5,636 bases of DNA from CAVPEW01 sp050247895. Its GTDB lineage: Bacteria > Actinomycetota > Acidimicrobiia > Acidimicrobiales > VFJN01. The position numbers and the translations under genes are program-made. Position 1 is the stretch's first letter; each line of letters begins with the position of its first letter. Location of the stretch: contig JBFWTJ010000248.1 of the NCBI GenBank assembly GCA_050247895.1, positions 1 through 5,636 on the forward strand, given 5' to 3'. Below, piece after piece: positions 1-5,326 of the stretch. The notes under the pieces were generated by a model. It worked only from the letters and a program-made list of their open reading frames with translations. It did no database searches and had not been told where the DNA came from.

Positions 1-80
1 AGCTGCCGACCGAGGGTCATGACGTGCAGCGGGTCCCAGGTGGGCCGTCGCCGGTGCCGTGCTTCCATGGCGGCCGTCAT
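1..80 (-). CDS. N-terminal fragment of a WDPL-motif protein, cut by the window edge
   Basis: Reading leftward from an ATG at 80-78, with a second in-frame ATG at 68-66, the frame stays open for 26 codons to the window edge. The peptide is basic (an R-H-R-R-R-P stretch) and then reads W15-D-P-L-x-x-M-x-L-G24. The same motif sits near the N-terminus of the 219-residue protein encoded at 1833-2492 (W34 to G43). The DNA at 8-39 matches 2363-2394 at 27 of 32 positions. That agreement is the main reason for calling a gene here, since the fragment alone is too short to recognise. A plausible minus-strand promoter lies at 142-169. There is no signal peptide in the visible part. The function is unknown; the fragment is probably a paralogue of the 219-residue beta-sandwich protein. 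No strong Shine-Dalgarno sequence decides between the two ATGs. Confidence 0.55.
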   Translation of the reverse strand, partial: MTAAMEARHRRRPTWDPLHVMTLGRQ

Positions 81-141
81 CGTCGTCGGGACGATGAACT
101 TGGGGCAAGCCCAGGATCTCGTCCCGACTCAATCTAGGTGC

Positions 142-169
142 TATATAAGTTTATATTGACACCCATCAA
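142..169 (-). promoter_or_regulatory. Candidate minus-strand promoter for the left-edge gene, overlapping a TTGA-N6-TCAA palindrome
   Basis: On the minus strand, TTGATG (169-164) is followed after 16 nt by TATATA (147-142), a reasonable -35/-10 pair about 60 nt from the ATG at 80. On the plus strand, TTGACA occupies 156-161 and would be a -35 facing the DtxR-like gene, although no convincing -10 lies 16-18 nt downstream (AATGCT is the best). The two -35 boxes overlap back to back and form TTGA-N6-TCAA (156-169). A protein bound there could control both directions. The tract at about 131-190 is strikingly AT-rich for this window. The promoter assignment is inferred from sequence only. Confidence 0.4.
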
Positions 170-323
170 GATCTAAGGAATGCTTTACACAGTGAGTCTG
201 GCATGACGTGGTTGGTCGGCCGGACTCGGCACCACCTGCTCCTCGTGTCGCTCCGGAGAGGCCGCCCCCCGATGACCGTCGCCTCCGATCGCAGAGCTGG
301 GCCGGATCGGGTGGTGGCGCCCG

Positions 324-1091
324 ATGCCTGAGCCCCGGAGCCGTGCGCGACCTGCCGCAGGGCGACGCGCCCGCGCCGGCCGGGACGTGCCCCGTCACGG
401 CAAGAGGCCGGCGGCGCTCGCGGTGGGTCACGGCCGGTACCTCGTCGCGTTGTGGGGCTACGCCGAGCTCGGCCACCACCCGGCCCAGGTCGAGCTGGCC
501 GGCAAGCTCGGGGTCACCACGCAGAGCGTGAACCAGGCGGTGACCGAGCTGCGCGTGGCCGGGGCCGTCGCCGACGACCGGCGACGCCCCATCCGCCTCA
601 CCGCCCTCGGGACGGCGCTGGCCCGCGACGCCGCCCGGCGAGCCCGCCTCGTCGAGTGGCTCCTCGCCGACGCCCTCCGCTTCGGGTGGGCCGACATCGC
701 CGACGAGGCCCCGGCCTGGGCCCGGACCCTGTCGCCCCACGCCCTCGACCGCCTCGACGAGCAGCTCGGCCACCCCGCCGCCTGCCCCCACGGCAACCCC
801 ATCCCGCGGGCCGGTCCGCCGCAGCTCGACGGTCGTCCCCTGACCGACGTCGAAGCGGGCACGGCCTTCACCGTCCTGTGCGTGCCGGAGCTCGTGGGCA
901 GCCCCGCGATGCTCCAGTTCCTCCAGGACAGCGCCGCCACCCCCGGCGCACACGGTCACGTCTGCGATCACGGTCCCGGCGGCACCTGCGTGGTCCACCT
1001 CCCGGCAGGACCCGTCGCCCTCGCCGCCGACACCGCCCGGTGGCTCCACGTCGCCACCCGTCCCGCATCCGGTCGTCCCACGCCCGAGTAG
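324..1091 (+). CDS. DtxR/MntR-family transcriptional regulator lacking metal ligands
   Basis: Domains in order: an N-terminal winged helix (about residues 35-100, with the helix-turn-helix around L58-GKLGVTTQSVNQAVTEL), a DtxR dimerisation domain (about 100-162, ending in the family hallmark LGHPxxCPHGNPIP at 148-161) and a FeoA/SH3-like domain (about 170-247). DtxR and MntR proteins are normally Fe2+- or Mn2+-activated DNA-binding repressors. Aligned by eye, the ligands are mostly gone: DtxR Met10 is R38, His79 is A107, His98 is A126, Cys102 is P130, Glu105 is A133 and His106 is R134. Only Glu83 (E111) remains. The protein may therefore bind DNA without metal or sense something else. The ATG at 324 has no good Shine-Dalgarno and adds an Arg/Pro-rich tail. 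In-frame GTGs at 387 and 423 are alternatives; 423 gives 222 residues, close to DtxR's 226, so the true start may be internal. The gene is followed 41 nt later by the tetR gene. Confidence 0.85.
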   Translation: MPEPRSRARPAAGRRARAGRDVPRHGKRPAALAVGHGRYLVALWGYAELGHHPAQVELAGKLGVTTQSVNQAVTELRVAGAVADDRRRPIRLTALGTALARDAARRARLVEWLLADALRFGWADIADEAPAWARTLSPHALDRLDEQLGHPAACPHGNPIPRAGPPQLDGRPLTDVEAGTAFTVLCVPELVGSPAMLQFLQDSAATPGAHGHVCDHGPGGTCVVHLPAGPVALAADTARWLHVATRPASGRPTPE

Positions 1092-1107
1092 AGGAGGTCG
1101 GCTTCCT

Positions 1108-1119
1108 CTCCGATCGGAG
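1108..1119. promoter_or_regulatory. Perfect 12-bp palindrome just upstream of the tetR start (candidate operator)
   Basis: CTCCGATCGGAG is its own reverse complement. It lies 13 nt before the ATG at 1133, and its right arm contains the only GGAG resembling a ribosome binding site for that start. TetR regulators usually bind short palindromes at their own promoters, so autoregulation by occlusion of transcription or translation initiation is a reasonable inference. The absence of a loop argues against a terminator. Just upstream, GAGGA (1091-1095) can pair with TCCTC (1104-1108), which could form a weak hairpin partly overlapping it. Confidence 0.35.
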
Positions 1120-1132
1120 CGGCTCCCATACG

Positions 1133-1783
1133 ATGGGGCGGATGGTCCAGCTTGGTCTCCGGGAGCGCAAGAAGATCCAGATGCGGGCGGACATCGTCGC
1201 CGCGGCTGAGCGCCTCTTCACCAAGCACGGCTTCGACAACGTGACGATCCCCCAGGTCGCCGAAGAGGTCGGGGTCTCGGTCAAGACGATCTTCAACTAC
1301 TTCCGGTTGAAGGAGGACCTGGCCTTCGCGTCGGAGGACCAGATCTGCATCGCCTGGGTCCACCACATCCGCCAGCGGCGCGCCAACCAGACGCCCTTCG
1401 AGGCCGTTCGAGAGCAGATCCTGTCGTCGCTCGCGGATGCCGACGCCATCGAGGAGGTCCTGTCGTTCCAGGCCCTCGTCGATTCGAGCCGGGTGCTGCA
1501 GATGCGCCAGCGCCTGGTGTGGGACCGGCTGGAGTCGGCCGTGGCCAAGGCCCTGGCGCTCGAGCTCGGCTCGGACCCGGGCCCCCTCGATCCGAGCGCC
1601 CGCTACATGGCCAGCCAGCTCGTGAGCGTGCTGCGGCTCCTCTACTCGACGGAGATGCGTGAGCACCTCGAGGCCGTCGCGCCCGACGATCGGGCGTCGG
1701 TCCTCGCGGCCTGGTTGGACGACGTCGTCGACCTGGTCCAGAACGGTGTCGGCGACCGGATGCGCCGCGACGCCTCGGGCTGA
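1133..1783 (+). CDS. TetR/AcrR-family transcriptional regulator
   Basis: This 216-residue protein has the typical TetR size. The N-terminal DNA-binding domain (about residues 8-62) starts with GLRERKK and continues with IVAAAERLFTKHGFDNVTI, then the helix-turn-helix VAEEVGVSVKTIFNYF (42-57) and the KEDL that often closes the domain. The form G-L-R-E-R-K-K ... T-x-F-N-Y-F is common in actinobacterial TetR proteins, including MftR-like ones. The C-terminal ligand-binding part (about 70-216) is helical and variable, so no ligand can be named. The open frame runs far upstream, but the protein family begins here. ATGs at 1133 and 1142 are both possible; 1133 is chosen because a GGAG lies 13 nt upstream, though this is weak. 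A perfect palindrome overlaps that GGAG. The gene follows the DtxR-like gene by 41 nt, so they may be cotranscribed. Its targets could include the flanking surface genes, which is an inference. Confidence 0.9.
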   Translation: MGRMVQLGLRERKKIQMRADIVAAAERLFTKHGFDNVTIPQVAEEVGVSVKTIFNYFRLKEDLAFASEDQICIAWVHHIRQRRANQTPFEAVREQILSSLADADAIEEVLSFQALVDSSRVLQMRQRLVWDRLESAVAKALALELGSDPGPLDPSARYMASQLVSVLRLLYSTEMREHLEAVAPDDRASVLAAWLDDVVDLVQNGVGDRMRRDASG

Positions 1784-1788
1784 CCCAC

Positions 1789-1803
1789 CGCTTGGTTCGA
1801 GCG
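1789..1803. terminator. Small hairpin in the convergent gap (weak terminator candidate)
   Basis: CGCTTG (1789-1794) pairs with CGAGCG (1798-1803), including one T-G wobble, around a 3-nt loop. It lies in the 49-nt gap between the converging tetR and beta-sandwich genes, a place where a terminator is expected. There is no T-run on either side, so this is not a canonical intrinsic terminator. It may be chance in GC-rich DNA. Confidence 0.15.
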
Positions 1804-1832
1804 CGACCCGTCACCACGCCCGCCGAGGCCGG

Positions 1833-2492
1833 CTAGACCTCGACGACGATCTCCTGGACGGTGCTGGTCGACGGGTTGGGGGCCAGGAAGCGGAGGTGGT
1901 GGAGCCCGGGGGTGGTGCCCGCCGGCACGACGAACCGACCTTCGCCGATGCCGTCGGGGCCGATCCGGAAGGGGGCGGGCTTGCCCTCGCTGTCGAGCTT
2001 CACGTGACCGAGCTCTCCCGGAGGGAAGCCGCGCGCGACGAAGGTGACGGTGTCGCCTGGGGCGACCCGGCGTGGGTCGATGCCGACCGTGGCCGAGGAG
2101 GCCGTGACGTCGACCAGCAGGTCGACCTCCCGGTCGTCGGCCGCGAAGGTCACGAGGTGTCGTCCGCTGGAGACGTCGGCGGGGATGGGGACGCGGAGGC
2201 TGCCCCCGCCGTCGTCGAGCTCGAAGGTGGCGAGTGGGCGATCGGCGTCCAGGTCGAGGAGCACGCGGAGCCGGCCGGGACCGAAGTCGGTCGCGATCGC
2301 GGTGAGCACGCCTCCCGCGGGAACGAGGGTGCTCTTGACGTGCACCGTCGCCCGCGGGCTCGGACCGAGGGCCATGGCGGCCAGCGGATCCCAGCGGGCC
2401 TGGGAGGGTCGGGTCGATGCCACCGGGAGGTGATGATGGCTGGCGGTCCGGGGTGGGGCAAGCAGGTGGCGACGGTCCGTGGGGCGGGTCAC
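1833..2492 (-). CDS. Tandem beta-sandwich protein with N-terminal WDPL motif, function unknown
   Basis: This 219-residue protein is not recognised as a named family. The GTG start at 2492-2490 overlaps the wecB stop (GTGA), which suggests translational coupling. The N-terminal 46 residues are polar, His/Arg/Pro-rich and carry W34-D-P-L-x-x-M-x-L-G43, also found in the left-edge gene. Two modules of roughly 85 residues follow (about 47-130 and 133-219). The second opens with a V-A-P-G-D-T-V-T-F-V-A-R-G-F-P-P-G-E pattern typical of Ig/IPT-like beta-sandwiches in actinobacterial surface proteins. Both modules end alike (S-G-R-H-L-V-T-F versus P-G-L-H-H-L-R-F, then a valine-rich strand), so they look like an internal duplication. 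There is no signal peptide, no transmembrane segment and no cysteine, which is odd for such modules. It may act with the epimerase product or be exported by a non-Sec route; both ideas are speculative. Confidence 0.8.
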   Translation of the reverse strand: MTRPTDRRHLLAPPRTASHHHLPVASTRPSQARWDPLAAMALGPSPRATVHVKSTLVPAGGVLTAIATDFGPGRLRVLLDLDADRPLATFELDDGGGSLRVPIPADVSSGRHLVTFAADDREVDLLVDVTASSATVGIDPRRVAPGDTVTFVARGFPPGELGHVKLDSEGKPAPFRIGPDGIGEGRFVVPAGTTPGLHHLRFLAPNPSTSTVQEIVVEV

Positions 2493-3640
2493 GGCCCCAC
2501 CGTCCCCGCGTCCGCCGGGCGAGGGTGGCCCGCCAGCCGGTCGACGAGCTCGACGATCTGCCGTGAGGCGGTGCCGTCCCCGTAGGGGGTGGGGAGGCCG
2601 GCCAGGGCGGCGACGGCGTCGTCGGTGGCGAGCTCGGCGACGGCGGCGCCGAGGTCCGTCCCGGGGGTGACGAGACGGGAGAAGGTGCCCAGCACCTCGG
2701 GGCGCTCGGTGGAGCGGCGGACGACCAGGACGGGGCGCTTGAGGATGCTGGCCTCCTCCTGGAGCCCGCCCGAGTCGCTGATCCAGACGGCCGCCTCCGC
2801 GGCCAGGGCCAGGAAGTCGACGGGACCGAGGGGGTCGGTCACCGTCACGCCGGCGAGGAGGTGGGCGAGGCCGAACGCCTCGATCCTGGCCCGGGTGCGG
2901 GGGTGGACGGGCCACACCACGGGGAGCCGGACCTGGGCCAGGCCCGTCAGGAGGCACTCGAGGGTGACAGGGTCGTCGACGTTCTCGGGGCGGTGGAAGG
3001 TCGCCACGGCGAAGCGGGCCCGGGTTCGGGGGTCGGCACCGAGGATCCGCGTGACGACCCCGGAACGGCCCGCGGCGTCGGGTAGGAGCCGCTGGACGGC
3101 CTCGACGATGGTGTTGCCGGTGAGGGCGATGCGCTCGTCGGCGATGCCCTCGCGCCGCAGGTGCTCGACCGCGGTCTCGGTCGGGGCGCAGCACAGGTCG
3201 GCGAGGTGGTCGACCAGGACGCGGTTGTGCTCCTCGGGCATGGCCCGGTCGTGGCTGCGGAGCCCGGCCTCGACGTGGACCAGCGCGATGTCGTTGGCGT
3301 TGGCGGCCAGGGCAGCCGCGGCAGTGGCGTTGGTGTCGCCCTGGACGACCACGGCTCGGGGTCGGTGGCGGGCGAACAGCTCGTCGAGGGCCGCGGTGGC
3401 GCGGCCGAGCTGCTGGCCCCGGCTGGTGCCGCCGACGGTGAGGGAGTCGTGGGGTGGGGCGAGGCCCACGTCGGTGAGCACCCCGTCCCGCAGGGTCGGG
3501 TCGTAGTGCTGGCCGGTGTGGATCACCCAGGCCCGCCCGCCCAGCAGGTCGATGATCCGTCCGAGCTTGATCGCCTCGGGCCGGGTCCCGAGCACGACGG
3601 CGATCGATCGGGCCTCGGACCTGCTCCCGCCTCGGGTCAT
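2489..3640 (-). CDS. wecB: UDP-N-acetylglucosamine 2-epimerase (non-hydrolysing)
   Basis: This cytoplasmic enzyme interconverts UDP-GlcNAc and UDP-ManNAc, a precursor for surface polysaccharides and teichoic-acid-type linkages. The 383-residue length is normal for the family. Visible hallmarks are GTRPEAIKL (18-26), TGQHYD (42-47), QGDT (100-103), HVEAGLR (122-128), PEEHNR (135-140), TGNT (174-177), TFHRPEN (214-220), SDSGGLQEE (288-296) and STERPE (310-315), followed by P-Y-G-D-G near the C-terminus. D102, E124, E136 and H216 correspond to E. coli Asp95, Glu117, Glu131 and His213, so the enzyme should be active. The loop between E124 and E136 is two residues shorter than in E. coli. The ATG at 3640-3638 has an AAGG 12 nt upstream, lying inside the palindrome at 3646-3657. 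The gene overlaps the 219-residue gene by 4 nt. No wecC (ManNAc dehydrogenase) is present in the window. The gene name reflects the family; the physiological role is inferred. Confidence 0.93.
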   Translation of the reverse strand: MTRGGSRSEARSIAVVLGTRPEAIKLGRIIDLLGGRAWVIHTGQHYDPTLRDGVLTDVGLAPPHDSLTVGGTSRGQQLGRATAALDELFARHRPRAVVVQGDTNATAAAALAANANDIALVHVEAGLRSHDRAMPEEHNRVLVDHLADLCCAPTETAVEHLRREGIADERIALTGNTIVEAVQRLLPDAAGRSGVVTRILGADPRTRARFAVATFHRPENVDDPVTLECLLTGLAQVRLPVVWPVHPRTRARIEAFGLAHLLAGVTVTDPLGPVDFLALAAEAAVWISDSGGLQEEASILKRPVLVVRRSTERPEVLGTFSRLVTPGTDLGAAVAELATDDAVAALAGLPTPYGDGTASRQIVELVDRLAGHPRPADAGTVGP

Positions 3641-3748
3641 GGCAACAAGTTACCTTGCTCTGAACTTTGAAGTAGCTTAACTTAACAAGACGAGTTCGGT
3701 AAGCGAAGCCTCGGGCGGACGGGCCCGCATCGCGGGAGAGGGAACGAG
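3641..3748. promoter_or_regulatory. Divergent AT-rich promoter region between wecB and the synthase operon
   Basis: This 108-bp gap drives genes in both directions. The part at 3641-3690 is much more AT-rich than the rest. Two candidate sites stand out. CAAG-TTAC-CTTG (3646-3657) is an inverted repeat that covers the presumed wecB ribosome binding site. The stretch at 3667-3685 contains TTGA-N6-TTAA followed by a repeated CTTAA; it matches the classical DtxR/IdeR box (TTAGGTTAGCCTAACCTAA) at 13 of 19 positions by my count. Neither strand shows a clear -35/-10 pair; TTGCTC with TAACTT is the best plus-strand option. Regulator binding is inferred, not shown. Confidence 0.4.
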
Positions 3749-3940
3749 ATGGGTTCTGGAGGAGCCGCCGGCACAGCCCGCGGCGCGGGCGGATTGGCGG
3801 GCCTCGCCGCGGTGTTCGGCGGCTCCCCGCGTGCCGGGATCGTCTTGGGGCTGGCCGTGGCCGGCGTGGTCGTGGTGCTCGTCGCGGGGGTGGGGTTGGT
3901 GCGCTCAGCGCGCCGCCGTAGGGGATCCCTGGGACGGTGA
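3749..3940 (+). CDS. Small single-pass membrane protein coupled to the glycosyltransferase
   Basis: This 63-residue protein is not recognised as a named family. The first 28 residues are Gly/Ala-rich and low in charge. A single hydrophobic segment (about residues 30-51, rich in Val, Leu, Gly and Ala) follows, then a strongly basic tail, R-S-A-R-R-R-R-G-S. The positive tail suggests that the C-terminus is cytoplasmic and the N-terminus outside. The ATG at 3749 has a purine-rich GGGAGAGGGA at 3734-3743 as ribosome binding site. Its TGA overlaps the GTG of the glycosyltransferase gene (GTGA at 3937-3940), so the two are almost certainly cotranslated. It could be an accessory subunit of the synthase, as small membrane partners are known for some polysaccharide synthases; this is an inference. 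A mere leader peptide serving translational coupling is the alternative. Confidence 0.65.
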   Translation: MGSGGAAGTARGAGGLAGLAAVFGGSPRAGIVLGLAVAGVVVVLVAGVGLVRSARRRRGSLGR

Positions 3941-5205
3941 CCACCACCCTGGTCGCCCTCGGCACCGCTCTGGCGGTGCTCGGCGGCCTCTACATGGCCA
4001 TGACCCTGGTCCTGGCCCGGGCGCGCTACGCGGTCCCCGAGGCCGCCCCCGACGGCCTGCGAGGGGTCCGGGTCGTCGCGGCCCTCATCGAGGAGCTGGT
4101 CATCGGGCCCACGGTCACGTCGCTGGGCGCGCTGGGCGACGAGGTGATGATCGTGGTCGTCGACGACGGCTCCGACGACGCCACCGCCGAGGTCGCCACC
4201 TCCGTCTCGGACCGGGTGGTCGTGCTCCGGCGGCAGGTGCCCGAAGCCCGCCAGGGGAAGGGGGCCGCGCTCAACGCCGCCTACGCACACGTCGTCGAGG
4301 TGGCGCGGCGTGAGGGCTGGGATCCGGCGCGCGTGGTCGTGGGCGTCGTGGACGGCGACGGACGGTTGGGCCCGGATGCGGTCTCGCGCGTGGGTCGCTA
4401 CTTCGCGGACCCCGGCGTGGGGGCGGTGCAGGTCCAGGTGCGGATCTCGAACCGCAGCATGGGGTGGCTGGCGCGGATCCAGGACTACGAGTTCCTCACC
4501 TTCTCCTCGCTGACCCAGATGGCCCGGGAGCACCTCGGGAGCGTGGGTCTGGGGGGCAACGGCCAGTTCACGCGCCTCTCGGCGCTGATGGAGGTGGACG
4601 AGGGTGGCGGGCCCTGGGGCGGGTGTCTGACCGAGGACCTCGACCTGGGGATCCGCTTGGTGCTGGCCGGTTGGGAGAACCGGTTCACGACCGATGTGGA
4701 GGTGCGCCAGCAAGGGTTGACCTCGGTCCGGCGGGTCGTCCGGCAGCGAACGCGATGGATGCAGGGCCACCTCCAGTGCTGGCGACACCTGCGCGCCCTG
4801 TGGGCCTCGTCGTTGCCGACCAGGAAGGTCCTCGACATGAGCTGGTACATGCTCGGACCGGCGCTGTTCGTCGTGCTCAGCGTCGCCTTCGGGGTCGTGG
4901 TCGCGGTGACCGCCGTGGCCGTGGCCGCGTACGCGGTCCTCGGCCACGGCCTCATGGTCACCTGGTGGGCCCTGGTGCCCTACGGCCTCGCCTTCGGTCC
5001 GGGCCTGCTCTTCGCCTTCGCCTACAGGAAGCGGGCGGGCGACATCGGGGTGGTCGGCACGGTCCTGTTGGCCCACGTGCTCTGGGCCTACAACTACCTC
5101 TGGTACCTGGCCACCTGGCGGGCCCTGGGGCGGATCGTGCTGCGCCGTTCGGGCTGGGTGAAGACCGCCCGCCTCGTCGAGGCCGCCGACGCGCCCGCGG
5201 GTTGA
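3937..5205 (+). CDS. Membrane family 2 glycosyltransferase, processive synthase type
   Basis: This 422-residue inner-membrane enzyme would transfer sugars from a nucleotide-sugar to a growing glycan. Order: an N-terminal membrane helix (about 4-27), a GT-A catalytic domain (about 42-275) and a C-terminal membrane block (helices about 304-335, 343-362 and 371-392). Catalytic signatures are VVVDDGSDD (D76/D77), GKGAALN (107-113), DGDG (D139, D141), LGGNGQF, TED (232-234; D234 the likely general base) and QRTRW (270-274), the QxxRW motif of cellulose, chitin, hyaluronan and PgaC-type synthases. The usual P-x-x-N-E near the start of the fold is changed to A-A-L-I-E-E (48-53). The donor cannot be read from the sequence; UDP-GlcNAc or the UDP-ManNAc made by the adjacent epimerase are candidates. 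The GTG start overlaps the stop of the small membrane protein gene. A single-addition, lipid-linked glycosyltransferase is possible instead. Confidence 0.9.
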   Translation: MTTTLVALGTALAVLGGLYMAMTLVLARARYAVPEAAPDGLRGVRVVAALIEELVIGPTVTSLGALGDEVMIVVVDDGSDDATAEVATSVSDRVVVLRRQVPEARQGKGAALNAAYAHVVEVARREGWDPARVVVGVVDGDGRLGPDAVSRVGRYFADPGVGAVQVQVRISNRSMGWLARIQDYEFLTFSSLTQMAREHLGSVGLGGNGQFTRLSALMEVDEGGGPWGGCLTEDLDLGIRLVLAGWENRFTTDVEVRQQGLTSVRRVVRQRTRWMQGHLQCWRHLRALWASSLPTRKVLDMSWYMLGPALFVVLSVAFGVVVAVTAVAVAAYAVLGHGLMVTWWALVPYGLAFGPGLLFAFAYRKRAGDIGVVGTVLLAHVLWAYNYLWYLATWRALGRIVLRRSGWVKTARLVEAADAPAG

Positions 5206-5326
5206 CGGCACGCCCTCGTCCGACCTTGACTACATCAAGAGTAACTTTCATTGACATGTAGATTTCTGTTAGGTTCACCTTTCACTAGAGCCTGTCCACG
5301 GGTGGAGAGGCACGTCGACCGGAGAG
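5206..5326 (+). promoter_or_regulatory. AT-rich promoter region of the secreted-protein gene, with two inverted repeats
   Basis: This 121-bp gap is AT-rich at 5222-5290. It contains CTTGA-N5-TCAAG (5225-5239), a perfect inverted repeat resembling the element upstream of the DtxR-like gene, and AGGT-TC-ACCT (5271-5280). TTGACA at 5251-5256 is a perfect -35 hexamer, but no good -10 follows at standard spacing (TTCACC at 17 nt; TAGGTT at only 13 nt). Transcription may therefore rely on an activator or another sigma factor. No terminator for the upstream glycosyltransferase gene is evident. Confidence 0.4.
5321..5326 (+). promoter_or_regulatory. Ribosome binding site that bears on the secreted-protein start
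   Basis: GGAGAG directly abuts the ATG at 5327, which is too close for normal initiation. It lies 6 nt before an in-frame GTG at 5333, an ideal spacing. The GTG at 5333 may therefore be the true start, shortening the protein by two residues. An upstream GGTGGAGAGG (5301-5310) could instead serve the ATG, but at a distance of 16 nt. Confidence 0.4.

Noticed and set aside
141..1049. A 302-codon minus-strand frame opposite the DtxR-like gene
   Set aside because: It is Gly/Glu/Arg-rich with no recognisable domain, whereas the plus strand shows a complete DtxR-family domain order.
452..1132. An N-terminal extension of the TetR protein by about 227 residues
   Set aside because: The extension is an Arg/Pro-rich out-of-frame reading of the DtxR-like gene, and TetR proteins begin right before the GLRERKK segment.
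1659..2585. A 308-codon plus-strand frame across the end of tetR and opposite the beta-sandwich gene
   Set aside because: It runs out of frame through the C-terminal part of tetR and then antisense to a coupled minus-strand gene, with Gly/Asp/Glu/Arg-rich composition and no domain.
2493..3965. A long minus-strand open frame continuing upstream of the 219-residue protein, giving about 710 residues in total
   Set aside because: Beyond the GTG at 2492 the translation is Arg/Pro/Gly-rich low-complexity sequence in another frame of the clearly real wecB gene. Only the last 219 codons look like protein.
3682..5211. A 509-codon minus-strand frame opposite the glycosyltransferase gene
   Set aside because: Its composition (Pro, His, Gln, Asp and Arg runs) is that of an antisense shadow in GC-rich DNA. 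The plus strand encodes a recognisable GT2 enzyme with all its motifs.
5225..5239. CTTGA-N5-TCAAG as an intrinsic terminator of the glycosyltransferase gene
   Set aside because: The 5-bp stem is AT-rich and weak, and no T-run follows, so an operator is more plausible than a terminator.
5270..5288. A full DtxR/IdeR iron box at TTAGGTTCACCT
   Set aside because: The left half TTAGGTT is perfect, but the spacing to the right half is about 5 nt too short and only 12 of 19 positions agree. It is kept only as a short inverted repeat.
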